From Gordonia hydrophobica NBRC 16057 (GTDB taxonomy: Bacteria; Actinomycetota; Actinomycetes; Mycobacteriales; Mycobacteriaceae), in NCBI RefSeq assembly GCF_001592365.1, contig NZ_BCWU01000013.1, positions 1 to 64,000 on the forward strand: a stretch of 64,000 nucleotides of DNA, in the 5' to 3' direction. The position numbers and the translations under genes are program-made. Of the stretch, positions 42,204-50,436 are shown piece by piece. Every line of letters starts with the position of its first letter. The first letter of the stretch is position 1. A model generated the notes under the pieces. The model did no database searches. It saw only the letters and a list, made by a program, of their open reading frames with translations, and was not told the origin of the DNA.

Positions 42204-43193
42204 ATGGGGGCTCCAGACACCGCTTTCGCGCGGTTGCGTTACCTACTCACTAGACAGTCGGGCGTCGTCGCGCGCGAGCAGGTCTTGGCGTGCGGGTTCG
42301 ATTCCGCGTTCATCCGACGCAGACTCGACCGCCGCGAGTGGCTGCGGATCTACCCGGGCGTCTACATCACGCACACCGGACCGCTCACCTGGACACAGCG
42401 CGCGTGGAGCGTCGTTCTTCATGCCGAGCCTGCGGCACTCAGTCACGGGTCGGCGTTGCGGGCGGCCGCAGGCAGGCCGGACGCCTTCGACGACGCCGGC
42501 CCGATCCACGTCACCATCGCGTCGGGTCGACGCTTCCTCGCCAAGGAGGGGATGGTGCTGCACCACCGTGCGAATCTGGTCGACGACGCACTGATGAACA
42601 CTGCGCCGCCGCGCGTGCGCGTGGAGGAGGCCGTCCTCGACCTCGCCGCGGAGGCAACCACCGAACTCGGAATGATCTCGGCGCTGGCCGACCCGGTCCA
42701 GGCCCGCCTGACGACGGCCGACCGACTCCTCGGCGCACTCGCCCGACGTTCCCGCATCCGACACCGCAGCGCGATCAGCGACATTCTGATCGACGTCCGC
42801 GACGGCTCCTGCTCGACGCTGGAACATCGATTCCTGACGCGTGTGGAACGACCGCACGGACTGCCCGCGCCGGCGCGGCAGACGCCGACCGGAGTCGGCC
42901 GCCCAGGACGTCGCGATCTCGAGTACCCCGAGTTCGGGCTGATCGTCGAACTCGACGGGCGACTCTTCCACGACAACGCCCTGGCCCGTGCTCTCGACAT
43001 GGAGCGTGACCTGGACGCGAACGCCTTCGCAGACAAGGACAGTGTCCGACTCTGCTGGGTCCAAGCCGCCGAACGATCCTGCACGACGGCACTCAAGCTC
43101 GGCGTCGTGCTGCGGCGGCACGGATGGACCGGACATCCCCACCCGTGCACATCGCCCGACTGTGCCGTCCGCAATCAACAGTGTTCCCAGTGA
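42204..43193 (+). CDS. AbiEi-like N-terminal domain + DUF559 (Vsr-like nuclease) protein
   Basis: 329 residues from ATG 42204. Residues 5-60 form a winged-helix AbiEi-like N-terminal domain (LLTRQSGVVAREQVLACGFD, then RRDWLRIYPGVYITH-like REWLRIYPGVYITHTG). Residues ~230-310 form a DUF559/PD-(D/E)XK-type domain with RRDLEYPEFGLIVELDGRLF and RALDMERDLDANAFADKDSV. It is not preceded by an AbiEii toxin gene. The last six codons (NQQCSQ) and the stop lie inside the right palindrome. Such genes occur in many copies in Mycobacteriales genomes; the role is unknown. Confidence 0.8.
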   Translation: MGAPDTAFARLRYLLTRQSGVVAREQVLACGFDSAFIRRRLDRREWLRIYPGVYITHTGPLTWTQRAWSVVLHAEPAALSHGSALRAAAGRPDAFDDAGPIHVTIASGRRFLAKEGMVLHHRANLVDDALMNTAPPRVRVEEAVLDLAAEATTELGMISALADPVQARLTTADRLLGALARRSRIRHRSAISDILIDVRDGSCSTLEHRFLTRVERPHGLPAPARQTPTGVGRPGRRDLEYPEFGLIVELDGRLFHDNALARALDMERDLDANAFADKDSVRLCWVQAAERSCTTALKLGVVLRRHGWTGHPHPCTSPDCAVRNQQCSQ

Positions 43194-43224
43194 CGGACAT
43201 ACCGTCACCAGGAACACTGCTGAT
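43174..43224. repeat. Long palindrome, right copy flanking the DUF559 gene
   Basis: The arms are GTGACGG/CCGTCAC around loop ACATA, then a 2-bp mismatch, CAGTGTTCC/GGAACACTG, one mismatch and ATCA/TGAT. The left arm encodes the end of the DUF559 protein including its TGA. It has the same orientation as the left copy, so the gene is flanked by direct repeats of a palindrome about 1.1 kb apart. Confidence 0.85.
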
Positions 43225-43225
43225 T

Positions 43226-43345
43226 CCTAGCTCCGAACACTAGTATTGAAAACATCTTAATAACTGCAAACTAAGTAATTTCCTATTCCTATTCACGGCG
43301 ATAGTGTGATGCACAACGCACAACTCGACGTGGAAGGGAGAGGTC
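43226..43345 (+). promoter_or_regulatory. AT-rich promoter region upstream of the AAA+ ATPase
   Basis: About 75 bases (43235-43305) are strongly AT-rich within a GC-rich window and contain TTGAAA at 43246-43251 with TA-rich boxes 17-25 bases downstream (AACTAA, TAAGTAAT). This marks a likely strong or regulated promoter for the ATPase and possibly the catABC genes after it. The translation start has GGGAGAGG upstream. Confidence 0.5.
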
Positions 43346-44926
43346 ATGCTCGTGGCGCCGACGGCGGTGGTGCTGGCCACCACTTCGGGAGACCTGCAGC
43401 CCGCGCGGACGCAGGCGCAGAACTGGCGGTCGGCCGAGATCGCAGTTGCCCAACGCGACCTGACCGACCTCGCTCTCGACGACCTCGCGACCACCGCAGA
43501 CCAGACGGGCGAGCACAGCTTCGCCCGCGCGGTCTCCGCGGTTCGCGCGGCGCGCATCGGCGACTTCGCGGCCGTCCCGCACATCGACGCGGGCGTCGAG
43601 ATCCTGCGGACCTTCCTGCAGCACGAGATGATCGACGGCTGGCTGTACATCCGCGAGTCCGACGGATACCTGCACCCCTACCTGGTGACCGCCATCGTGA
43701 TGGAGCACGCCGACCGCACCCGCGGCGCGCGGATCAAGATCACCACCGAAGCCGACAATCCGACGGTCAAACGGCCGTCGCGCGCTCCCCGCCTCCTCTA
43801 CTTCGACGAGACCGAAGTGGTCGGCAAGACTCCTGCCGACATCCTCACCGCGGGCGGTGCGTACAAGGAGACCGCGGCCCTGCGCGCCGAGTACGATGCG
43901 CGCCGGGCCGCCTTCCAGACCGCCATCGACGACGGTTTCGGGCAGCAGTACCTGTTCACCGGCCGGGCTCTGCGCACCGACGACTACCGTTCGCCCAACG
44001 CCCGCACCGACCGCAAGGTGGTGCACGACGTCGCCCCCGACGAGATCGCACCGCTCCGCGCAGTGGCCGCGTCGGTCCTGTGGCCCGCTGCCGAGTTCGG
44101 TCCGATCCCGGTCATCACCGCCGTCCGCGTGTTCGACCTCGCCGCGCAGGACTTCCTCGACGTCAACACCGGCGATCTGCAGCCCTACCGCTACGACCGC
44201 GACCTTCAGGACAAGCTGGTCCTGCCGCCCGAACACAGTGAGCTCCTCGACATCCTGACCACCGACATCTCGGTGTTCACCGGCGACATCATCGACGGGA
44301 AGTCGGCGGGGAACGTCATCCTCGCCAAAGGGCGCCCCGGCGTCGGCAAGACGCTCACCGCCGAGGTCTACGCCGAAGTGATCGGTCGTCCGCTCTACTC
44401 GATCCACTCCGGCTCGCTCGGCATCACACCCGAATCGGTCCGCAAGAACCTGGAGATCATCTTCGACCGCGCCAAGCGCTGGGAAGCGGTCCTCCTCCTC
44501 GACGAGGCCGACGTCTTCGTCGCCGAGCGCGGTTTCGAGCTGAGCCAGAACGCCATCGTCGCCGAATTCCTCCGCACCCTCGAGTACTACGACGGCCTGC
44601 TGTTCCTCACCACCAACCGCGTCGACGGCGTCGACGAGGCGATCCTCGCGCGCTGCGCCGCCGTCATCGAATATCACGTCCCGGACAGCGCGTCCGCGCG
44701 CCGCGTCTGGCAGATCCTGGCCGCGGGCAACGGCATCGAGCTCGACGACGAACTGCTCGACGAGCTGGTCGCGGGCTTCCCGGAGATCACCCCTCGCGAC
44801 ATCAAGATGCTGCTCCGGTTGGCCCTCCGGATGGCTGCGCACCGCGGCGTCGCACTGAGCCCCGAGGTCTTCGCGAGCAGCGCGACGTTCCGCGGAATCA
44901 CCTTCCTGCCGCCCGACCGGCGGTGA
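43346..44926 (+). CDS. AAA+ ATPase with unrecognised N-terminal domain
   Basis: 526 residues. The AAA+ module lies at ~290-500: Walker A GRPGVGKT 329-336, Walker B LLLDEAD 383-389, sensor 1 LTTNR 421-425, and an arginine finger likely at Arg436. A region that reads DILTTDISVFTGDIIDGKSA precedes Walker A. Residues 1-280 are not recognised; they contain WLYIRESDGYLHPYLVTAIV and a long helical part with many acidic residues. It is not a MoxR or Clp type; the single module recalls the 26S-ATPase/BCS1-like clade. The stop is 60 bases before catA, on the same strand. Confidence 0.8.
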   Translation: MLVAPTAVVLATTSGDLQPARTQAQNWRSAEIAVAQRDLTDLALDDLATTADQTGEHSFARAVSAVRAARIGDFAAVPHIDAGVEILRTFLQHEMIDGWLYIRESDGYLHPYLVTAIVMEHADRTRGARIKITTEADNPTVKRPSRAPRLLYFDETEVVGKTPADILTAGGAYKETAALRAEYDARRAAFQTAIDDGFGQQYLFTGRALRTDDYRSPNARTDRKVVHDVAPDEIAPLRAVAASVLWPAAEFGPIPVITAVRVFDLAAQDFLDVNTGDLQPYRYDRDLQDKLVLPPEHSELLDILTTDISVFTGDIIDGKSAGNVILAKGRPGVGKTLTAEVYAEVIGRPLYSIHSGSLGITPESVRKNLEIIFDRAKRWEAVLLLDEADVFVAERGFELSQNAIVAEFLRTLEYYDGLLFLTTNRVDGVDEAILARCAAVIEYHVPDSASARRVWQILAAGNGIELDDELLDELVAGFPEITPRDIKMLLRLALRMAAHRGVALSPEVFASSATFRGITFLPPDRR

Positions 44927-44986
44927 CCGACCCCGCCGCGCCGGCAGCCACGTCGCGGCACCTCCCACCAGAGAAAGAAGCACCCC

Positions 44987-45862
44987 ATGACCGACACCAG
45001 CTTCCACGCAGAAGTCACGGCCAAGGCCGCCGACTCGGGCGCCAATGCGTCGGCGCAGTTCCGTGAGCGGATGGCCGACGCCGGCGGTCGTTCCGGCGTC
45101 GTCGACACCGCCCGCGTCGACTTCCTGGCCTCGAAGGTCGTCAAGTCGCTCAACGACATCGTGCTCGAGGAGAAAGTCAGCTACGACGAGTACAACGCTC
45201 TCAAGGCGTGGCTGATCAAGGTCGGCGAGGACGGCGAATGGCCGCTGTTCCTCGACGTGTGGTTGGAGCACTCGGTGGAGGAGGTCGCCAGCGAGCACCG
45301 CGAGGGCAGCAAGGGCACCATCGAGGGCCCGTACTACATTCCGAATGCGCCGGAACTGCCGTGGAACGGCACCATCCCCATGCGCGACGGTGAGCCGGGC
45401 ACCCCGCTGGTCTTCCAAGGTCAGGTGCGCGCCGTCGACGGCCGTCCGCTGGGCGGCGCACGCCTGGAGATGTGGCATGCCGACGACCTGGGCTTCTACT
45501 CCCAGTTCGCGCCGGGACTGCCCGAGTGGAATCTGCGCGGCACCTGGATCGCCGACGACCAGGGCCGCTTCGAGATCCACACCATGCGTCCGGCGCCCTA
45601 CCAGATCCCGACCGAGGGCGCGTGCGGTCAGCTGATCTCCGCCGCGGGTTGGCACGCCTGGCGTCCCGCCCACCTGCACTTCAAGATCTCGGCCCCGGGC
45701 CACGAGCTGATCACCGCGCAGCTGTACTTCCCCGGCGACCCGCACAACGACGACGACATCGCGTCCGCGGTCAAGCCGGAGTTGATGCTCGACCCGCGGG
45801 AGAACCCGGACGCCGACGGCTTCATCGCGGACTACGACTTCGTCCTCGACCCGGAAAAGTAG
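44987..45862 (+). CDS. catA: Catechol 1,2-dioxygenase
   Basis: 291 residues. It is an intradiol dioxygenase with the non-haem Fe(III) ligands Tyr171 (GFYSQF), Tyr205 (PAPYQIP), His229 and His231 (PAHLHFK). The N-terminal helical dimerisation domain is at 20-110. It cleaves catechol to cis,cis-muconate. It is the first gene of catABC; the catB start follows 12 bases after its stop. Confidence 0.95.
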   Translation: MTDTSFHAEVTAKAADSGANASAQFRERMADAGGRSGVVDTARVDFLASKVVKSLNDIVLEEKVSYDEYNALKAWLIKVGEDGEWPLFLDVWLEHSVEEVASEHREGSKGTIEGPYYIPNAPELPWNGTIPMRDGEPGTPLVFQGQVRAVDGRPLGGARLEMWHADDLGFYSQFAPGLPEWNLRGTWIADDQGRFEIHTMRPAPYQIPTEGACGQLISAAGWHAWRPAHLHFKISAPGHELITAQLYFPGDPHNDDDIASAVKPELMLDPRENPDADGFIADYDFVLDPEK

Positions 45863-45874
45863 TGAGCCGAGTTC

Positions 45875-46987
45875 ATGACTGATCTGGAAATCGCCTCCGT
45901 CGAGGCGATCCCGTACTCCATCCCGTACCGAAAGCCGCTGCGCTTCGCGTCGGGTGAAGTGACTCATGCCGAGCACGTGTTGATTCGTGTTCGCACCCGG
46001 GGCGGGCTGGTCGGTGTCGCCGACGCCCCGCCGCGGCCGTTCACCTACGGTGAGACGCAGGCCGGGGTGATCGCGGTGGTCGAGTCGCTGTTCGCCCCGC
46101 AGATCGTGGGAGTCGACGCCGACCGTCGCGACCTGATTCGTCAGCGACTCCACCGCACCGTCGGGAACCCCGTTGCGAAGGCGGCGATCGACATGGCGTT
46201 GTGGGACGTGCTCGGGCAAGCCTGGTCGATGCCGGTGCATCGCCTGCTCGGCGGCTTCACCGACACGCTGCGGGTGAGCCACATGCTCGGCTTCGACACT
46301 CCCGAGGCGATGGTCACCGAGGCCAACCGGATGCGCGACGTCTACGGCATCACCACGTTCAAGGTGAAGGTGGGACGCCGCCCGATCGACGCCGACGTCG
46401 AGGTGGTCCGTGCCCTGCGACAGACCCTCGGCGACAAGGCTGAACTGTACGTCGACGGCAATCGGGGATGGACGCCGTCGGAGTCGGCGCGAGCACTGGA
46501 ACAACTCTCCGACGTCGGCCTGACGCTGGCCGAGGAACTCTGTCCGGCCGACGACGTCCTCGGCCGCCGCTGGCTGGTGAACCGCTGTTCGGTTCCGTTC
46601 GTCGCCGACGAATCGGTGTCGACACCCGCCGAGGTGACGCGCGAGCTGCTCGGCGGTTCGGCGACGGCGATCTCCATCAAGACGGCACGGACCGGCTTCA
46701 GCGGGTCGAAGGAGATTTTGCACCTGGCGACCGGACTGGGCGTGGAAGTGGTGATGGGCAATCAGATCGACGGCCAACTCGGGACCGCCTGCACCGTGGC
46801 GTTCGGCGCCGCGCACGAGGCCACGAGCAGCCGTGCCGGAGAGCTCTCGAACTTCTTGGACATGTCCGACGATCTGCTCACCGAGCCGCTCGAGATCATC
46901 GACGGTCACCTCACCGCGCGCACCGGCCCGGGCCTCGGCGTCACCGTCGATCCGGACAAGCTCGCGCACTATCGCACCGACAACTGA
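45875..46987 (+). CDS. catB: Muconate cycloisomerase
   Basis: 370 residues of the enolase superfamily. The catalytic Lys pair is Lys163/Lys165 in TFKVKVGRRP. Metal ligands are Asp194 (YVDGNRGW), a Glu in LAEELCPADD near 220, and Asp245 (FVADESVS). It converts cis,cis-muconate to muconolactone. It lies between catA and catC, as in the standard order. Confidence 0.95.
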   Translation: MTDLEIASVEAIPYSIPYRKPLRFASGEVTHAEHVLIRVRTRGGLVGVADAPPRPFTYGETQAGVIAVVESLFAPQIVGVDADRRDLIRQRLHRTVGNPVAKAAIDMALWDVLGQAWSMPVHRLLGGFTDTLRVSHMLGFDTPEAMVTEANRMRDVYGITTFKVKVGRRPIDADVEVVRALRQTLGDKAELYVDGNRGWTPSESARALEQLSDVGLTLAEELCPADDVLGRRWLVNRCSVPFVADESVSTPAEVTRELLGGSATAISIKTARTGFSGSKEILHLATGLGVEVVMGNQIDGQLGTACTVAFGAAHEATSSRAGELSNFLDMSDDLLTEPLEIIDGHLTARTGPGLGVTVDPDKLAHYRTDN

Positions 46988-47010
46988 ACCGAAAGGCTGG
47001 TCAGCAGACA

Positions 47011-47295
47011 ATGCCCCTGTACGCCGTACGCATGGACGTCGCGATTCCCGACGGCCTCGACCCGCAGCTCGTCGCGGACACCATCGCCCGCGAGAAGGCC
47101 TACAGCCAGGAGATCCAGCGCGGCGGGGAGTGGCCGCACATCTGGCGCTGTGTCGGGGAGTACTCGAACATCTCGATCTTCGACGTCGCCGACAACGAAC
47201 GCCTGCACGAGATCCTGTGGGGCCTCCCGCTGTTCAAGTGGATGACCTGCGAGGTCACGGCACTGGCGACGCACCCGTCAGACATCAACGCTTGA
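47011..47295 (+). CDS. catC: Muconolactone delta-isomerase
   Basis: 94 residues from ATG 47011, with GAAAGG upstream. MPLYAVRMDVAIPDGLDP, then KAYSQEIQRGGEWPHIWRCV and GLPLFKWMTCEVTALATHPS are typical of CatC. It forms 3-oxoadipate enol-lactone, the substrate of the PcaD-like enzyme at 32219. Its 3' end overlaps the converging gluQ gene by 11 bases. Confidence 0.95.
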   Translation: MPLYAVRMDVAIPDGLDPQLVADTIAREKAYSQEIQRGGEWPHIWRCVGEYSNISIFDVADNERLHEILWGLPLFKWMTCEVTALATHPSDINA

Positions 47296-48205
47296 CCGAG
47301 GCGGGGCGGGGCACGAAGATCCACGGCTCCCTCGGCAGCCGTTCCGGGCTGAACCGCTCCTGCAGGACGGGCATCGTCACGCGCTCGCCCTCCGCCGCCA
47401 GTCCCAGCGACGCCGCGATCACCGACAGCACGCCGCCGGCGTCGACGCCCTGCGCAGCGAGGTCGGCCATCGTCACGGCGCCGTCACGTTTGGCCAGGCG
47501 CGCACCGTCGCGATTGAGCACCATCGGGACATGCGCGTACTCCGGCGGGCGGTGCCCGAGCAGGGTCGCGAGATAGGCCTGTCGCGGGGCCGAGGTCAGC
47601 AGGTCGTCGCCGCGGACCACCTGGTCGATGCCTGCGGCGGCGTCGTCGACCACCACCGCCAGGTTGTACGCGGGCGTGCCGTCGTTCCGGACGAGGACGA
47701 AGTCGTCGACGTCGCCGGTGAACTCACCGTGGAGTCGGTCGTGCACGGTGAACGACGCGACGTCCGCCCGCAGCCTGATCGCGGCCGGCCGTTCGGTGTG
47801 ACGGCGTGCCCGCTGCGCCGCGGTCAATTCGCGACAGGTTCCCGGATACGCACCCTGCGGGGCGTGTGGAGCGCTGGGCGCCTCGAGGATCTCGCGGCGG
47901 GTGCAGAAACACTCGAACGTGGTTCCTGCGCTGACCATCTCGTCGATCACCGAGCGGTAGGCGTCGCGACGACGGGACTGGTAGTGGACCGGCTCGTCCC
48001 AGGTGAGACCGAGGGCGCGCAGATCGGCGAGTTGGCGGACGTCCGCTCCGGGCTGCACGCGATCGAGATCTTCCATCCGCATCACGAAACCGCGGTCCGT
48101 CGCCGTGGCGAACAGCCGGGCGAGGACCGCGGTGCGGAGGTTCCCGATGTGCAGATCGCCCGAGGGCGACGGCGCGAAGCGACCGGAACCAGGCAGCGGA
48201 GGCAT
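47285..48205 (-). CDS. gluQ: Glutamyl-Q tRNA(Asp) synthetase
   Basis: 306 residues. It is the catalytic half of a glutamyl-tRNA synthetase without the anticodon domain. The HIGH-type motif is GDLHIGNLRTA and the KMSKS-type motif is ARLAKRDGAVT. A zinc site CFCTRREI...YPGTC is present. It attaches glutamate to queuosine at position 34 of tRNA-Asp. That links it to the tgt homologue at 40808. Confidence 0.9.
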   Translation of the reverse strand: MPPLPGSGRFAPSPSGDLHIGNLRTAVLARLFATATDRGFVMRMEDLDRVQPGADVRQLADLRALGLTWDEPVHYQSRRRDAYRSVIDEMVSAGTTFECFCTRREILEAPSAPHAPQGAYPGTCRELTAAQRARRHTERPAAIRLRADVASFTVHDRLHGEFTGDVDDFVLVRNDGTPAYNLAVVVDDAAAGIDQVVRGDDLLTSAPRQAYLATLLGHRPPEYAHVPMVLNRDGARLAKRDGAVTMADLAAQGVDAGGVLSVIAASLGLAAEGERVTMPVLQERFSPERLPREPWIFVPRPASVKR

Positions 48206-48208
48206 GCC

Positions 48209-49729
48209 CTACACGGTAGTGTCGGCAGGCTTCTGGTCGGCGGGCCGGTAGCCGCGTCGGGTGCTTTCGGGGCGCACCATGAACATGACTGCGATCACGC
48301 CGACGAGCATGACGGCGGCGGGCAGCAGCAACGACTGCGCCATCGCCGTGGAGAACGGATCCACCAGGAACGACGGGAGAGTCCCCGTGCCGACGGCGTC
48401 GGTGCTGCCGCTTCCCGCGGGCATGTTGGCCTCGAGCCGGGACTGCATGGCTGCGGCGATCGCCGCGGATCCGAGGACGGAGCCGATCTGGCGCGTCGTG
48501 TTGTAGATGCCTGCCCCGGCGCCGGCCTGTCGCGGGGGCAGGTTGCGGGTCGCGGTCGTGGCCAACGGCCCCCACATTCCTGCGTTCGCGATGCCCATGA
48601 GTGCGGCCGGAAGCAGGAACATCCAGATCGGTGTGTCGGCGTTCGTCATCGACGCGTACCAGAACAGCGTGGCGCTGTAGAGCCCCAGCCCGGGGACCAG
48701 GAGGTAGCGCGGATCGGTGCGGTCCAGCAGTTTGCCCGCGAGGGGCGCCAGGACGCCGGCGAGGACCGCCATCGGGATCAACAGGAGTGCGGACTCGGTG
48801 GGCGTGAGCCCCCGCGCCACTTGAATGAAGAACATCATCGGCAGGGTCATGCTGGTGACGGCGAAACCGACGACGGCGATCCCCGCGTTGGAGAGGGAGA
48901 AGTTCCGATCGCGGAACAGTTCCAGCGGGACCAGCGGTTCGCTGGTGGTCCGCGACTGCTGCCAGAGGAAGAACGCCATGACGGCGACGCCGCCGACCAC
49001 CATCGCCCACACCCAGGTGGACCAGTCGTACTTCTCGCCCTCCTGCAGACCGAAGACGAGGAGGAACATCGCGACCGTGCTCATGGCGACTCCGACCATG
49101 TCGAATCGGTGCGGGTGAGTCTCCAGCCGCGGGACCAGTCGCCAGGCGGCGACGAAGCCGATGACGCCGACCGGCACGTTGATGATGAAGATCCATTCCC
49201 AGCCCGCGTGATCGACGAGCAGGCCGCCCGCGAGCGGACCGACCAGCATCGCCACGCCGGCGACCGACCCCCACAGTCCCATGGCGGCGCCGCGCTGGTG
49301 GGCGGGGAAGGTTCGGGTGATGACAGCCATCGTCTGCGGGGTGACGAGTGCGGCGCCGAGGCCCTGCACCGCGCGGAAGGCGACGAGCATGACCAGGGAG
49401 TTCGAGAGCCCGCAGCCCAGTGAGGCGAGGGTGAAGACCGTGATGCCGATCAGGTACATGGTGCGTGGACCGAACCGGTCGCCGAGGCGGCCGGTGATGA
49501 GCAGCGGTACCGCATAGGTCAGCAGGTACGCGCTCGTCACCCAGACCACGTTGTCGAGGTTGTTGGTGTCGGGATCGAGCGCGGACTTGATGGCGGGGTT
49601 GGCGACCGACACGATCGTCGTGTCGACGAGGACCATGAAGAAGCCGATGACCAGCGCCCAAAGGGCGGGCCAGGGGTTCTTGGGGAGTTCGGGCGCTCCG
49701 GTCGGGGGCGCGGAGGAGTCGGAGGTCAT
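48209..49729 (-). CDS. DHA2-family MFS multidrug exporter (EmrB/QacA type)
   Basis: 506 residues with fourteen predicted helices. The N-terminal MFS motif D1 is seen in FMVLVDTTIVSVANPAIKSA near 31-50, motif A in GRLGDRFGPRTMYLIG, and motif C in GSVAGVAMLVGPLAGGLLVD. It is a proton-driven drug exporter. Its start overlaps the PadR regulator stop by 4 bases, so the regulator controls its own operon and this pump. Confidence 0.9.
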   Translation of the reverse strand: MTSDSSAPPTGAPELPKNPWPALWALVIGFFMVLVDTTIVSVANPAIKSALDPDTNNLDNVVWVTSAYLLTYAVPLLITGRLGDRFGPRTMYLIGITVFTLASLGCGLSNSLVMLVAFRAVQGLGAALVTPQTMAVITRTFPAHQRGAAMGLWGSVAGVAMLVGPLAGGLLVDHAGWEWIFIINVPVGVIGFVAAWRLVPRLETHPHRFDMVGVAMSTVAMFLLVFGLQEGEKYDWSTWVWAMVVGGVAVMAFFLWQQSRTTSEPLVPLELFRDRNFSLSNAGIAVVGFAVTSMTLPMMFFIQVARGLTPTESALLLIPMAVLAGVLAPLAGKLLDRTDPRYLLVPGLGLYSATLFWYASMTNADTPIWMFLLPAALMGIANAGMWGPLATTATRNLPPRQAGAGAGIYNTTRQIGSVLGSAAIAAAMQSRLEANMPAGSGSTDAVGTGTLPSFLVDPFSTAMAQSLLLPAAVMLVGVIAVMFMVRPESTRRGYRPADQKPADTTV

Positions 49730-50349
49730 GAGCGAGTACCCGTCGGGTCGTCGGTGCGGTGGGCGGTCGGTGGTGCGTCGGAGACACCCCAGACGAAGTC
49801 CGGATCGGCCAACCGATCCAGCAGGGCGTCGATCCAGTGCAGGTCGGTGGCGATGAGGTGGCTCTGTCGGTCCACTTCGATGAGAAACTGCTCGGGCACG
49901 CCGCGTTCGAGCGCGTCGGCGAGGCCGTCGCGGTGCCGGTCGAGGTCGGCGGCCAGGGCGGTGCGACGCCGGGTGAGGAGTTCGGTCACCTCGTCCCGAT
50001 CCAGGTTGTGCGCCTCGGCGAGGGCGATGCGGAACTGTGCGGGATGAGTGTCGAGCGGGAGTTGGGTGCGGACCCAGTCGACGACGGCGTCGCGGCCGGC
50101 GTCGGTCAGCGTGTACGTGGTGCGTTCTGGACGGTTCCCGTCGCGGTCGACGCCCACCTCGTCGACCAGTTTCTGCTCGTGAAGCCGGCCGACGGTGTGA
50201 TAGAGGGTCCCGTTGGTGATCGAGACCATGCGGTCGTCGCGCCGTTTCCGCAGCAGTCGCGACATCTCGTAGGGATGCATGTCGCCCTCCCTCAGGAGGG
50301 CGAGCACCATCACGCCGAGCGGCGTCAGACGCAGCGAATTAGTCGGCAT
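49726..50349 (-). CDS. PadR-family repressor of the DHA2 exporter
   Basis: 207 residues from ATG 50349. This start is preferred to ATG 50361 because GGAG stands 8 bases before it. The PadR winged helix covers 5-85 (LTPLGVMVLALLREGDMHPY EMSRLLRKR, then NGTLYHTVGRLHEQKLV). The C-terminal dimer helices (~100-180) follow. A 20-bp perfect palindrome lies 16 bases upstream of the start and is the probable operator. Confidence 0.85.
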   Translation of the reverse strand: MPTNSLRLTPLGVMVLALLREGDMHPYEMSRLLRKRRDDRMVSITNGTLYHTVGRLHEQKLVDEVGVDRDGNRPERTTYTLTDAGRDAVVDWVRTQLPLDTHPAQFRIALAEAHNLDRDEVTELLTRRRTALAADLDRHRDGLADALERGVPEQFLIEVDRQSHLIATDLHWIDALLDRLADPDFVWGVSDAPPTAHRTDDPTGTRS

Positions 50350-50365
50350 CAAATACTCCATGTCA

Positions 50366-50385
50366 TATAGTCCATATGGACTATA
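50366..50385. promoter_or_regulatory. Perfect 20-bp palindrome, probable PadR operator
   Basis: TATAGTCCATATGGACTATA is self-complementary over its whole length and sits immediately upstream of the padR start. Its TATA-like ends could also be the -10 region, so bound repressor would block RNA polymerase. Recognition by the adjacent PadR protein is inferred. Confidence 0.7.
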
Positions 50386-50436
50386 AGGCCGCCGATTCGA
50401 CGGGTCAACAGTCGATTCACGCCGTCCCGGACACGA

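Noticed and set aside
42204-43193. A type IV AbiE toxin/antitoxin system
   Set aside because: Only the AbiEi-like N-terminal domain is present; there is no AbiEii nucleotidyltransferase gene, and the C-terminal domain is DUF559.
43289-47011. A 1240-codon open frame on the minus strand opposite the ATPase and catABC
   Set aside because: Its translation has no fold-like pattern and simply mirrors the GC-rich codons of well-supported genes on the plus strand.
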